Assembly (NCBI RefSeq): GCF_024979315.1
Contig: NZ_JANLCK010000003.1
Location: 1-64,000, forward strand
Source: Herbiconiux oxytropis
GTDB taxonomy: Bacteria; Actinomycetota; Actinomycetes; Actinomycetales; Microbacteriaceae
DNA: 64,000 nt
Direction of reading: 5' to 3'
This document shows, piece after piece, positions 45,979 through 54,010 of the stretch (its first letter is position 1; every line of letters begins with the position of its first letter). A program made the position numbers and the translations under genes. The notes beneath the pieces are model-generated. The model did no database searches. It saw nothing but the letters and a program-made list of their open reading frames with translations, and was not told where the DNA came from.

Positions 45979-46875
45979 ATGACCGTCACCGTCCTCGGCG
46001 TGCCGAGCAGCACCGGGGCCTACTGCGTAGGGGTCGAGCGTGCACCCGCCGCGCTCCGCGAGGCGGGCCTGATCGACGAGCTCGAGCGGGCGGGCGGTGA
46101 GGTCGTCGACGCCGGCGACCTGCCCCTCCGGCGCTGGACGCCGGACCACCAGAACCCGTTCGCCCAGAACGTGACCGAGGAGGCCCGTTCGCTCGAGGAA
46201 CTGGCCGATGCCGCCGCACGGCTTCTCGGTCGAGGCGCAGCCAGCCGGCTGCTCGTGCTCGGCGGCGCCTGCACCATCGCGGTGGGCCTCGGCTCCGCGC
46301 TCCGCCTGGCGGGACTCACCCCGCGCATCGTGTACATCGACCGGCATCTCGACCTCAACACGCCCGAGAGCACGCGAGAGGGATCCCTCAGCTGGATGGG
46401 GATGGGCCACGCGCTGGGCCTCGACGGCGCGGCCGCAGGGCTGGTCCCGGGAGGCGGACCGCTGCTCCGCCCCGCCGATCTCGTGTATCTCGGAGTCGAC
46501 ACCGACGCGGTCACCTCGTGGGAGCGGGCGGAGGCCGAGCGGCTCGGGGTGGTCATCGTCCCCCAGGGTGACCTGGTGGCCGATGCCCGGGGCGCTGCGC
46601 GATCGGCGCGGGGTGCGCTCGACGAGGGGCCGTTCGTGGTGCATCTCGATGTCGACGTGCTCGACTTCCTTGATGCGCCGATTGCCGAGAACGTGAACGG
46701 CCGCAACAGCGGTCCGACCCTCGAGCAGCTCGAGCCCGCCCTCGCCGAGCTCTGCCGGCATCCGTCGTGCCTGGGGCTCACGATCGGGCAGCTCGACCCG
46801 AATCACGCGGCCGCCGACCCCACGGCGCTGCCGAGACTCGTCGGGGTGCTCGGCCGGGTGCTCGGGGGACTGTAG
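45979..46875 (+). CDS. Arginase/agmatinase-fold protein with altered metal site
   Basis: A 298-residue member of the ureohydrolase fold. The metal motifs DRHLD (IVYIDRHLDLNTPEST) and HLDVDVLD are kept, but the first motif, GGDH in classical enzymes, reads GGACT, so the usual His ligand and its neighbour Asp are both replaced. A single-metal or non-arginase activity is possible. The context (small acidic ORFs, HAD) does not reveal the substrate. Confidence 0.85.
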   Translation: MTVTVLGVPSSTGAYCVGVERAPAALREAGLIDELERAGGEVVDAGDLPLRRWTPDHQNPFAQNVTEEARSLEELADAAARLLGRGAASRLLVLGGACTIAVGLGSALRLAGLTPRIVYIDRHLDLNTPESTREGSLSWMGMGHALGLDGAAAGLVPGGGPLLRPADLVYLGVDTDAVTSWERAEAERLGVVIVPQGDLVADARGAARSARGALDEGPFVVHLDVDVLDFLDAPIAENVNGRNSGPTLEQLEPALAELCRHPSCLGLTIGQLDPNHAAADPTALPRLVGVLGRVLGGL

Positions 46876-46924
46876 TGGCATCGATCTCGAGCCGTGCGGC
46901 GCGACCAGGCGTAGCGTCTACGGC

Positions 46925-47050
46925 ATGACTATCGACAACGAACACGGTCGCCCCGACGCCGAAGAGATTCCAGACGGGTCGAGTTCCGACGGCAGCGAAT
47001 CCACCGAAGGCGAAGACACGGCCTCGGGCGGAGGAGCCGACGATGAGTGA
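46925..47050 (+). CDS. Small acidic protein A (41 aa)
   Basis: A 41-residue, strongly acidic, probably disordered peptide (MTIDNEHGRPDAEE; ends GGGADDE). The ATG lies 7 nt after TAGCGT (46912-46917), the leaderless arrangement used by confirmed genes in this window. Its end overlaps the next small ORF by 8 nt, and GGAGGAG inside its 3' part serves that ORF. No family is recognised. Confidence 0.6.
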   Translation: MTIDNEHGRPDAEEIPDGSSSDGSESTEGEDTASGGGADDE

Positions 47051-47168
47051 CCCGCGCCCCGACAACACCCCCACGCCAGACGAGGTCGACCCCGTCGAGG
47101 GCACCGAGCCCGACGGCACGCCCGTGGAGAACCCCTCGGGTCTCACCCGCGTGCTCACCCCCGCCTGA
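47043..47168 (+). CDS. Small acidic protein B (41 aa)
   Basis: A second 41-residue acidic peptide, rich in Pro, Asp and Thr (MSDPRPDNTPTPDEVDPVEG; ends VLTPA). GGAGGAG lies 6 nt before the ATG, within the upstream small ORF, and the 8-nt overlap suggests translational coupling. No domain is recognised. Confidence 0.6.
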   Translation: MSDPRPDNTPTPDEVDPVEGTEPDGTPVENPSGLTRVLTPA

Positions 47169-47229
47169 CCCGCACTCACCCGGCCGCGGATCGCGGCCCC
47201 TACGGTCCGGCCTCGGCCGGCGCCGCTGT

Positions 47230-48510
47230 TCAGATGGCGGCGTCGGCCGTGGCGGGGTCGGTCGTGGCGTCGCTCGGGGGCAGCGGGTCGGCCGGGTTGG
47301 CTTCGGCGTAGTCGGCAGCTGACGCGCGGCTGTTCACGTCGATCCTCCGGTAGAGCTTCTTCGCGTGCGACTTCACGGTGTTCACGGAGATGTACTCAGC
47401 CGCGGCGATCTGCTCGAACCGGTAGCCCTGGGAGATGTACCAGAGGATCTCGCGCTCACGCTTCGTGAGCGTCGTTCGCCGCGTCGCCGGGTCGTAGTCG
47501 TCGGAGAGGTGCGGCACGAGGTCGTCGTGCCCGGCCGCGCGGGTCTGGATGATCTCATACGGGAACCGGGGCAGCAGATAGTAGAGCCGCTCGGAGCGGA
47601 TGGTCTCGATGGCCGCATCCGTCAGCGCTGCGGCCGCATCCTCATCCGGAGTCGTCAGCGCGAGCAGGAGCTGCATGCCAGCAGTGGTGCGGAGCGAGAC
47701 GGGTTCACGTTCGAGGTTGTCCTCGGCCACGGCCCGGGCCGTGTCGAGGTCGTCGTCCTCCACAGCCCGCAGCGCGCAGACGAGATCGGCGTCCTCCGTG
47801 ACGGCCGATCCGCGGCTGTCCTTGCGGGTGCTGCGGCTCCCGATCCGGTCGAGCAGCAGGGTCGCCGAGTCGATGAGCTGCCAGTTCGCGCCGCCGGACC
47901 ACTGCTTGGGGTAGTGCGCGAGGCAGGTGGCGCGGAGCCTCGCCATGCCCGAGGTCTCGTGCCCCTGCATCACGGCGAGGCGCGCATCGACGAAAGCGAG
48001 GGTCGCCCAGCGCTCGGTGGTCGAGAGGGGTTCGGCGGCGGCGAGCTCGAGCTCGGCCCGCGCGAAGTCGAGCTCGTCGAGCGCGAGCGAGGCACGCGCC
48101 ACGGAGGCGAGGGGAGCCGCGGGCCCGCTGGGTGACGGGTCGACGCGCTCGAGCCACATGGTGGCGTAGCGCCGGTCGCCGTTCAGGGCGTGCACCACGG
48201 CCACGGCGGCGGCGGCCTGCTGGGCGTCGTCGCTGAGCTCGAAGCGCTCGGCCTGGTCCCAGGTGCGCTCCCAGCCGCGCAGGGCGAGCTCCTCGTCGCC
48301 GTGCAGGGTGGAGGTGAGGGCCCAATCCGCTCGCAGGGCCACGAGGCCGGGCCCGAGTTCGAGCACGGCGTCGTCCTCGAGATCATCGAGCAGCCGGTGG
48401 CACTCGAGCACCGATTCGGCTGCTGCGGCGAGGTCACCCGCCTGCCTCCTCACGGTGCCCTGATAGGTGAGGTCCTGCAGCGTCGGCAATAGCGCACCGA
48501 AAGACTCCAC
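47230..48510 (-). CDS. LuxR-type regulator with helical-repeat domain
   Basis: About 426 residues. The N-terminal 340 residues are helical, Ala/Leu/Glu-rich repeats of TPR-like character. The C-terminal LuxR/GerE helix-turn-helix is at about 345-400 (LTKREREILWYISQGYRFEQIAAAEYISVNTVKSHAKKLYRRIDVNSR). It lacks the ATPase of MalT/LAL regulators. The GTG at 48510 has AAGGGG 5 nt upstream. It is divergent from the Ser-Asp repeat surface protein and is the obvious candidate to control it. Confidence 0.85.
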   Translation of the reverse strand: MESFGALLPTLQDLTYQGTVRRQAGDLAAAAESVLECHRLLDDLEDDAVLELGPGLVALRADWALTSTLHGDEELALRGWERTWDQAERFELSDDAQQAAAAVAVVHALNGDRRYATMWLERVDPSPSGPAAPLASVARASLALDELDFARAELELAAAEPLSTTERWATLAFVDARLAVMQGHETSGMARLRATCLAHYPKQWSGGANWQLIDSATLLLDRIGSRSTRKDSRGSAVTEDADLVCALRAVEDDDLDTARAVAEDNLEREPVSLRTTAGMQLLLALTTPDEDAAAALTDAAIETIRSERLYYLLPRFPYEIIQTRAAGHDDLVPHLSDDYDPATRRTTLTKREREILWYISQGYRFEQIAAAEYISVNTVKSHAKKLYRRIDVNSRASAADYAEANPADPLPPSDATTDPATADAAI

Positions 48511-48859
48511 AGCAACCCCTTTTCTACCCAAAGCTCATTATTAGGTGGAAACTACTCACCCGCTAGATGTACCCGTTCAATCACCCATTCGTTATGATGC
48601 CGAAATCGGTTTGCCCGGGCACGGTCGATAGGAGTCCCTGACGCCGGTTTCCACCCGACCCCGGCCCGCAAGCGGGGACCAGAACCGATGTCCGGCCTTG
48701 GCGGGCCGTCGCGGGCCCACCCTGGTCTGCGGAGAGCTCCACCACCCGCTGTCGCTGCATCTTGAGCCCAACGAAGGGCCCTTGCCTTGGCATGCCTGCG
48801 CCTGCGCGCGGGCATCCCGCGGGCTTCGGGAACCGACCGAAGATGAAGGGTACGACCAG
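48511..48859. other. 349-bp divergent leader region
   Basis: No gene is seen. The left 100 bp is relatively AT-rich and contains TATGAT (48593-48598) as a plausible -10 for the surface-protein gene, and TAATAAT on the minus strand near 48537-48543 for the LuxR gene. If the former is right, the surface-protein mRNA has a leader of about 250 nt containing several GC-rich inverted repeats. Confidence 0.5.
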
Positions 48860-50881
48860 ATGACCAGACGAACCGAACGAGGCACGCCGCCCCGGCTGAA
48901 TGTGCTGCGATGGGGGGCGATCGTGGGTGCCTGCACCCTGGCGATCGCTGCCGGCCCCACCGCGGCCTACGCCACCGAGGCTCCTGCCCCGACCACCCAG
49001 CCCACGCTCGCCGACGAGGCCACCCCCGCTCCCGAGGCCGGCACCGCCGCCTCGGAGGGGAGCCCGGAGCCCGAGGCCGCGCCTGCAGCTGCAGCGCCAG
49101 AAGCCGCAGCGCCCGAGGCTGCTGCGCCTGAGGCCGCTGCGCCTGAGGCTGCTGCGCCTGAGGCCGCTGCGCCCGAAGCTGCTGCGCCAGAAGCGAGCAC
49201 CGCTCCGGCACCTGAGGCCGAGAGCCCCGCCACCGAGCAGACCGCAGCGCCCGAGGTCGCCCCGGCCGCCCCTGCGCAGCAGGCCCCGGCAGCCCCGGCC
49301 AACCGCGTCGCGCCCCTGACCGGCGGCCACACCGATTCGGTGGACTCGCACGACTCCACGGATTCGAAGGATGCCACGGACTCGCACGACTCCACCGATT
49401 CCAAGGACTCGACTGACTCCGTAGACTCCGTCGACTCGAAGGACTCGACCGATTCGAAGGACTCGCACGACTCCACGGATTCCAAGGACTCGCATGACTC
49501 GACCGATTCCAAGGACTCGCACGACTCGACCGACTCCACGGATTCCAAGGACTCGACGGATTCGAAGGACTCGCACGACTCCACGGATTCCAAGGACTCG
49601 CACGACTCGACCGACTCGAAGGACTCCACGGATTCCAAGGACTCGCACGACTCGACCGACTCGAAGGACTCGCACGACTCCACGGACTCGCACGACTCCA
49701 CGGATTCGAAGGACTCCACGGATTCCAAGGACTCGCATGACTCGACCGATTCCAAGGACTCGACCGATTCCAAGGACTCGACCGATTCCAAGGACTCGAC
49801 TGACTCCGTAGACTCCGTCGACTCGAAGGACTCGACCGATTCCAAGGACTCGCACGACTCGACCGACTCGAAGGACTCCACGGATTCCAAGGACTCGCAC
49901 GACTCGACCGATTCGAAGGACTCCACGGATTCCAAGGACTCGACGGATTCGAAGGACTCGCACGACTCCACGGATTCGAAGGACTCCACGGATTCCAAGG
50001 ACTCGCATGACTCGACCGATTCCAAGGACTCGACTGACTCCGTAGACTCCAAGGACTCGACCGATTCCAAGGACTCGCACGACTCGACCGACTCGAAGGA
50101 CTCCACGGATTCCAAGGACTCGCACGACTCGACCGACTCGAAGGACTCCACGGATTCCAAGGACTCGACTGATTCGAAGGACTCGCACGACTCCACGGAT
50201 TCGAAGGACTCCACGGATTCCAAGGACTCGACTGACTCCGTAGACTCCGTCGACTCGAAGGACTCGACCGATTCCAAGGACTCGCACGACTCGACCGATT
50301 CGAAGGATTCCACCGACTCGAAGGACTCGACTGACTCGAAGGACTCCACCGACTCGAAGGACTCCACCGACTCAAAGGACTCGACCGATTCCAAGGACTC
50401 GACCGACTCCGTAGACTCCGTCGACTCGAAGGACTCCACGGATTCCAAGGACTCGACCGATTCCAAGGACTCGACTGACTCGAAGGACTCCACCGATTCC
50501 ACGGACTCCACGGATTCCAAGGACTCGACTGACTCGACCGATTCCAAGGACTCGACCGATTCGAAGGACTCGACTGACTCCGTAGACTCGACCGATTCCA
50601 AGGACTCGACCGACGCCACCGACGCGAAGGACACCTCCAACGTGGACGCCACCGACGCGTCGGACGCGACGGACGCGTCCGACGCCACGGACTCCACCGA
50701 CTCGACGGACTCGCATGAGTCCGACGTCGCGGTGTCCGGATCGAGCTCGTACGACTCCGGCGTGCTCGCCTCGACCGGTGTCGAGGCCGGGGGAGCCGTC
50801 GGCTTCGGCGCCCTCGCCCTGCTGTTGCTCGGACTCGGCGTGATCGCACGCACGACCCTGCGACGACGCTCGACCAGCTAG
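48860..50881 (+). CDS. Ser-Asp repeat, wall-anchored surface protein
   Basis: About 673 residues. A signal peptide (RLNVLRWGAIVGACTLAIAAGPTAAYA) is followed by an acidic Ala/Pro segment with eight or so APEAA repeats (about 72-113), then about 460 residues of DSTDSKDS/DSHDS/DSVDS repeats (about 158-619), and a C-terminal sorting tail: LASTG, a hydrophobic helix and RRRSTS. LAxTG is the motif used by class E sortases of high-GC Gram-positives. The layout recalls staphylococcal Sdr proteins but without a folded ligand-binding A domain. It probably forms a charged, possibly calcium-binding or glycosylated, fibre on the wall. Confidence 0.88.
   Translation: MTRRTERGTPPRLNVLRWGAIVGACTLAIAAGPTAAYATEAPAPTTQPTLADEATPAPEAGTAASEGSPEPEAAPAAAAPEAAAPEAAAPEAAAPEAAAPEAAAPEAAAPEASTAPAPEAESPATEQTAAPEVAPAAPAQQAPAAPANRVAPLTGGHTDSVDSHDSTDSKDATDSHDSTDSKDSTDSVDSVDSKDSTDSKDSHDSTDSKDSHDSTDSKDSHDSTDSTDSKDSTDSKDSHDSTDSKDSHDSTDSKDSTDSKDSHDSTDSKDSHDSTDSHDSTDSKDSTDSKDSHDSTDSKDSTDSKDSTDSKDSTDSVDSVDSKDSTDSKDSHDSTDSKDSTDSKDSHDSTDSKDSTDSKDSTDSKDSHDSTDSKDSTDSKDSHDSTDSKDSTDSVDSKDSTDSKDSHDSTDSKDSTDSKDSHDSTDSKDSTDSKDSTDSKDSHDSTDSKDSTDSKDSTDSVDSVDSKDSTDSKDSHDSTDSKDSTDSKDSTDSKDSTDSKDSTDSKDSTDSKDSTDSVDSVDSKDSTDSKDSTDSKDSTDSKDSTDSTDSTDSKDSTDSTDSKDSTDSKDSTDSVDSTDSKDSTDATDAKDTSNVDATDASDATDASDATDSTDSTDSHESDVAVSGSSSYDSGVLASTGVEAGGAVGFGALALLLLGLGVIARTTLRRRSTS
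49075..49200 (+). repeat. 15-bp tandem repeats encoding APEAA
   Basis: Units of the form GCGCCTGAGGCTGCT repeat head to tail with synonymous changes, encoding Ala-Pro-Glu-Ala-Ala. They lie between the signal peptide and the Ser-Asp region of the surface protein. Confidence 0.85.
49331..50716 (+). repeat. Ser-Asp-coding tandem repeat array
   Basis: About 1.4 kb of 9- and 18-bp units such as GACTCGAAGGACTCCACG and GATTCCAAGGACTCGACC. They encode DS triplets with T, K, H or V between. Two synonymous spellings (gattcc/aag and gactcg/aag) alternate, which limits exact repeats but leaves much scope for slippage and recombination. A block reading GACTCCGTAGACTCCGTCGACTCG recurs several times as a larger-scale repeat. 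Confidence 0.95.
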
Positions 50882-50885
50882 CACC

Positions 50886-50955
50886 GTGAGGTGGAGGTGC
50901 CAGGCGGCGCCTCCACCTCACCTCGGGGTGGGGGTGCCCCACGCGCCTCCACCCC
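50886..50955 (+). terminator. Tandem hairpin terminator after surface protein
   Basis: GTGAGGTGGAGG (50886-50897) pairs with CCTCCACCTCAC (50910-50921), and the stem extends to 16 bp with one G-T pair and an AGGC tetraloop. A second stem, GGGGTGG (50925-50931) with CCACCCC (50949-50955), follows at once. These should isolate the surface-protein mRNA from the next genes. Confidence 0.8.
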
Positions 50956-51070
50956 ACCTCCGAGCAGGTCAGCACGGTCACCGAACCGCACCCCTACCTG
51001 GACCCCGCGATCCACCCACGATCGCCCCCGCACCTCCCACCTGACGCCGCCCGGCCGAGGAGACATCCGC

Positions 51071-52114
51071 ATGACGCGCCACACGCCAAAGAGCAAGGCC
51101 TCTCGCAGAGCCAAGGCCAACGCCGCCGCGAGCAAGGCCGCCGCCGCCCGCAAGGCCGCTGCCGCTCGCCCAGCCGCCGCCGCCCGCGAAGCCGCCGCCC
51201 CCCGCGAAACCGCAGTCGCCGCCACCACACCCGCCGCCACGGCCATCGCCGTCAAGGCGCCCGCCCCCCGCGACGAGACGCCCCGCGACGAGACGCCCCG
51301 CGACGAGACGCTCCGCGTCACCCACGCCCCCCGAACCAAGCCCAAGAAGAAGCCCCTGCTCGCCGCCGCCACGGCCCTCACCCTCGCCATCGCCGCCGGC
51401 TACGTCTTCGTGAGCACCACCTTCACGTTCCCCCCGGCCTCCGCGAACGCCGCCTCCGAGGTCGTCGACGACGCCTTCGCCCCTTATTTCTCCCAGCGCT
51501 GGGACGTCTTCGCCCCGAACATGCTGAAGGTCAACAGCGCCCTCCAGATCCAGGTGCAGTGGCGCGAAGACGACGGTCTCGTGCACAGCGACTGGGTCGA
51601 CGTCACCGGCGCCGAGCTCGAGGCGGTCGACGGCAACCCCATGCCCTCCCGCATCGCGAAGAGTTCGGCGAATGCCGCCGTGGCCTACATCACCCGCTTC
51701 GACGAGCTCACGGATGCCCAGAAGAGCCGCGTGCAGGACACCTTCATCGAGCGCACCGACGACGGCGACTTCCAGCCCATTCCCGACGCCGACCTCATCG
51801 CCGAGCTCGAGGCCCTGGGCGAAGACGACACCGAAGGCACCGAGACGGCCCCGAGCCCCGTCCCCCTCCTCCGCTACGACTACATGCTCATCCGTTTCGC
51901 CACCGCCTACGGCGAGGCCTACTTCGACCGCGAGGTCGAGCGCGTGCGCTGGCGCGTGCAGTTCGATCGGCCGAACGACTTCGAGCACCGCAATGACACC
52001 GAGCGCCAGTCCCCGCTCAACGAGCTCGAGTTCGGCTGGCGCCAGCCCGCCTCGCAGCCGAGCGACGAGGCCGTGGCGATCTTCGATGACGTGATCGAGA
52101 GGTACGACCGATGA
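51071..52114 (+). CDS. DUF5819 family membrane protein
   Basis: A 347-residue protein. A Lys/Ala/Arg-rich N-terminus containing three PRDET repeats (about 65-82) precedes one transmembrane helix (about 96-116) and an external domain with YFSQRWDVFAPN (about 140-150) followed by beta-rich sequence. The Q-W-x-x-F-A-P motif is that of DUF5819 and recalls SdpA of the Bacillus sdpABC operon. GAGGAG precedes the ATG. Its stop overlaps the HTTM gene (ATGA), so the two work together. Confidence 0.8.
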   Translation: MTRHTPKSKASRRAKANAAASKAAAARKAAAARPAAAAREAAAPRETAVAATTPAATAIAVKAPAPRDETPRDETPRDETLRVTHAPRTKPKKKPLLAAATALTLAIAAGYVFVSTTFTFPPASANAASEVVDDAFAPYFSQRWDVFAPNMLKVNSALQIQVQWREDDGLVHSDWVDVTGAELEAVDGNPMPSRIAKSSANAAVAYITRFDELTDAQKSRVQDTFIERTDDGDFQPIPDADLIAELEALGEDDTEGTETAPSPVPLLRYDYMLIRFATAYGEAYFDREVERVRWRVQFDRPNDFEHRNDTERQSPLNELEFGWRQPASQPSDEAVAIFDDVIERYDR

Positions 52115-53202
52115 ACGCGCTGAAAGCCCTCCGCAGCACCCCGCCCACGCAGCTCCCGGCGAAGGCCTGGGGCGGCCTCACGGGCTGGCTCACGAGCCGC
52201 AAGCACGCCACGATCGGCTTCTCGTTCCTGCGCATCATCTTCGGCATCGCGATGCTCATCGTGCTCATTCCGAGCTTCGCCGACCGCCACTACCTGTGGG
52301 GCGCCGGATCGTGGTGGATCGAGCCCGAGGCGCGTCGCCGAGGCTGGTCCGAGATCCTCCGCGGTGTCTTCTCCAAGCAGGATCCCGTGCTCTTCGACGT
52401 CGCGTACCTCGTCCTGCTCCTGCTCGTGGTGCTGTTCATCGTGGGCCTGAAGACCCGCTGGGTCACCCCGTTCCTGCTGCTCTTCTGGGTCGGACTCTCC
52501 ACCAACAGCACGCTGCTCACCAACGGCGGCGACACGCTCATGCGCATCGTGCTCTTCTTCGCGATCTTCGCGAGCCTCAGCGAGCACCTCTCCGTCGACT
52601 CCCTGCTGCGCAAGCGCGCGGTGGCCCGCGGTCGCCTCCCGCGTTCGCTCCGACCGCGCTTCATCCCGGAGTGGTTCGGCACCTGGCTGCACAACACGGC
52701 CCTCATCCTGTGCTGCTACCAGATCCTGCTCGTCTACCTCGTCTCGTCCATCCTCAAGCTCCAGGGTGAGGAGTGGATCGACGGCACCGCGCTCTACTAC
52801 GCACTCGTGCTCAACGAGTTCCAGGTGCTGCCGACCCTCAGTGAGTTCACCTACCAGTGGGCGTGGGTGGTCAACATCGGAACCTGGATGGCGCTGACCG
52901 TGCAGCTTCTCTTCCCGCTCGCCCTGCTCTGGAAGCCGAGCCGCTACCTGTTCGTGGCCCTCATCACGTTCACGCACCTCGGCATCGCGGTGCTGCTGGG
53001 TCTCTGGCCGTTCTCGCTGGCGATGATCGCGGTCGACCTGCTGCTCATCCGCGATGGCTCGTGGCTGCGGCTCGGCGCCTTCATCCGCGAGCGGGCGGCG
53101 CGGTTCGTTCCGGATGCGCCGGCTGCGGCAGCACGCCGAGGCCCGGTCCTGGCCTCCACGGCCCGAGACGCCCGCGACCGCGCACCCGTCCTCGTCGACT
53201 GA
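52111..53202 (+). CDS. HTTM-domain membrane protein (SdpB / gamma-carboxylase-like)
   Basis: A 363-residue membrane protein with about eight helices (RIIFGIAMLIVLIPSFADRHYLWG; WVVNIGTWMALTVQLLFPLALLW; THLGIAVLLGLWPFSLAMIAVDLLL). This is the horizontally transferred transmembrane domain shared by vitamin-K-dependent gamma-carboxylase and SdpB. Whether it carboxylates anything is unknown. It is coupled to the DUF5819 gene. Its last 122 bp overlap the end of the convergent permease gene on the other strand. Confidence 0.85.
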   Translation: MNALKALRSTPPTQLPAKAWGGLTGWLTSRKHATIGFSFLRIIFGIAMLIVLIPSFADRHYLWGAGSWWIEPEARRRGWSEILRGVFSKQDPVLFDVAYLVLLLLVVLFIVGLKTRWVTPFLLLFWVGLSTNSTLLTNGGDTLMRIVLFFAIFASLSEHLSVDSLLRKRAVARGRLPRSLRPRFIPEWFGTWLHNTALILCCYQILLVYLVSSILKLQGEEWIDGTALYYALVLNEFQVLPTLSEFTYQWAWVVNIGTWMALTVQLLFPLALLWKPSRYLFVALITFTHLGIAVLLGLWPFSLAMIAVDLLLIRDGSWLRLGAFIRERAARFVPDAPAAAARRGPVLASTARDARDRAPVLVD

Positions 53203-54010
53203 CCAGCTGCACGGCGTACGCCACCGCGAACGCCGCCGCCTGCGCCAGCACCACCATGCCGCCGGAGGCGGTGTCGAGGTAGTAGCTCGCGTAGATGCCC
53301 ACCACCGAGCACCCGGCGGCGATGACGGGCGCGATCACGAGCATCCGCCCGATCCGATCGGTGAGGAGGTAGGCGGTGGCGCCCGGGATGACGAGCATCG
53401 CCACCACGAGGATGACCCCCACCACCTGGAGCGCCACCACCGCGGTGAGCGCGAGCACGCCGAGCAGCAGCGCGCCGAGCAGGCGCGGTGAGAGGCCGAT
53501 GGCGTGGGCGTGCGTGGGGTCGAAGGCGTAGAGGGTGAGATCGCGCCGCTTCAGGATGAGGACGGTCAGGGCGATCGCACCGAGCACGACGATCTGCAGC
53601 AGGTCGATCGCCGAGACCCCCAGCACGTTGCCGAAGACGATGTGGTTGAGGTCGGTCTGGCTGGGGGTGACAGAGATGAGCACGAGCCCGAGGGCGAACA
53701 GCGTGGTGAAGACGATGCCGATGGCGGCGTCCTCCTTGACGCGGCTCGTGTCACGCACCACGCCGATGAGCCCCACGGCGAGGAAGCCGAACACGAGCGC
53801 GCCGACCGCGAACGGGGCGCCCACCACGTAGGCGAGCACGACCCCCGGGAGCACGGCGTGCGCCACGGCGTCGCCCATGAGCGACCAGCCCACGAGCACC
53901 AGCCAGCACGACAGCACGGCGCACACAACGGCGGCGAGCACGGTGGTGGCGAGGGCCCGCAGCATGAATTCGTAGCCGAGCGGTTCGAGCAGCAGATCGA
54001 GGATGTTCAT
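53081..54010 (-). CDS. Metal ABC transporter permease (ABC-3 / ZnuB-MntB type)
   Basis: A 309-residue permease with eight or so transmembrane helices and the ABC-3 motifs LVGWSLMGDAVAHAVLPGVVLAY and LQVVGVILVVAMLVIPGATAYLLTDR. It forms the channel for a Mn2+ (or Zn2+/Fe2+) importer. The C-terminal 40 residues are Arg/Pro/Gly-rich and are encoded opposite the end of the HTTM gene, so they are probably a run-on tail. The ATG at 54010 overlaps the ATPase stop by 4 nt. Confidence 0.9.
   Translation of the reverse strand: MNILDLLLEPLGYEFMLRALATTVLAAVVCAVLSCWLVLVGWSLMGDAVAHAVLPGVVLAYVVGAPFAVGALVFGFLAVGLIGVVRDTSRVKEDAAIGIVFTTLFALGLVLISVTPSQTDLNHIVFGNVLGVSAIDLLQIVVLGAIALTVLILKRRDLTLYAFDPTHAHAIGLSPRLLGALLLGVLALTAVVALQVVGVILVVAMLVIPGATAYLLTDRIGRMLVIAPVIAAGCSVVGIYASYYLDTASGGMVVLAQAAAFAVAYAVQLVSRRGRVRGRGRLGPWRPGPGLGVLPQPAHPERTAPPARG

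Noticed and set aside
49331-50716. CRISPR-like periodic repeats
   Set aside because: The units are contiguous, in-frame codon repeats without unique spacers, and no cas genes are nearby.
48552-50981. Very long open frames on the minus strand and in shifted frames across the Ser-Asp repeats (up to about 800 codons)
   Set aside because: They are by-products of the 9/18-bp repeat, which lacks stops in several frames. Their translations are meaningless Ser-Trp-Arg or Glu-Ser-Val repeats, and only the plus-strand frame has a signal peptide and sorting tail.
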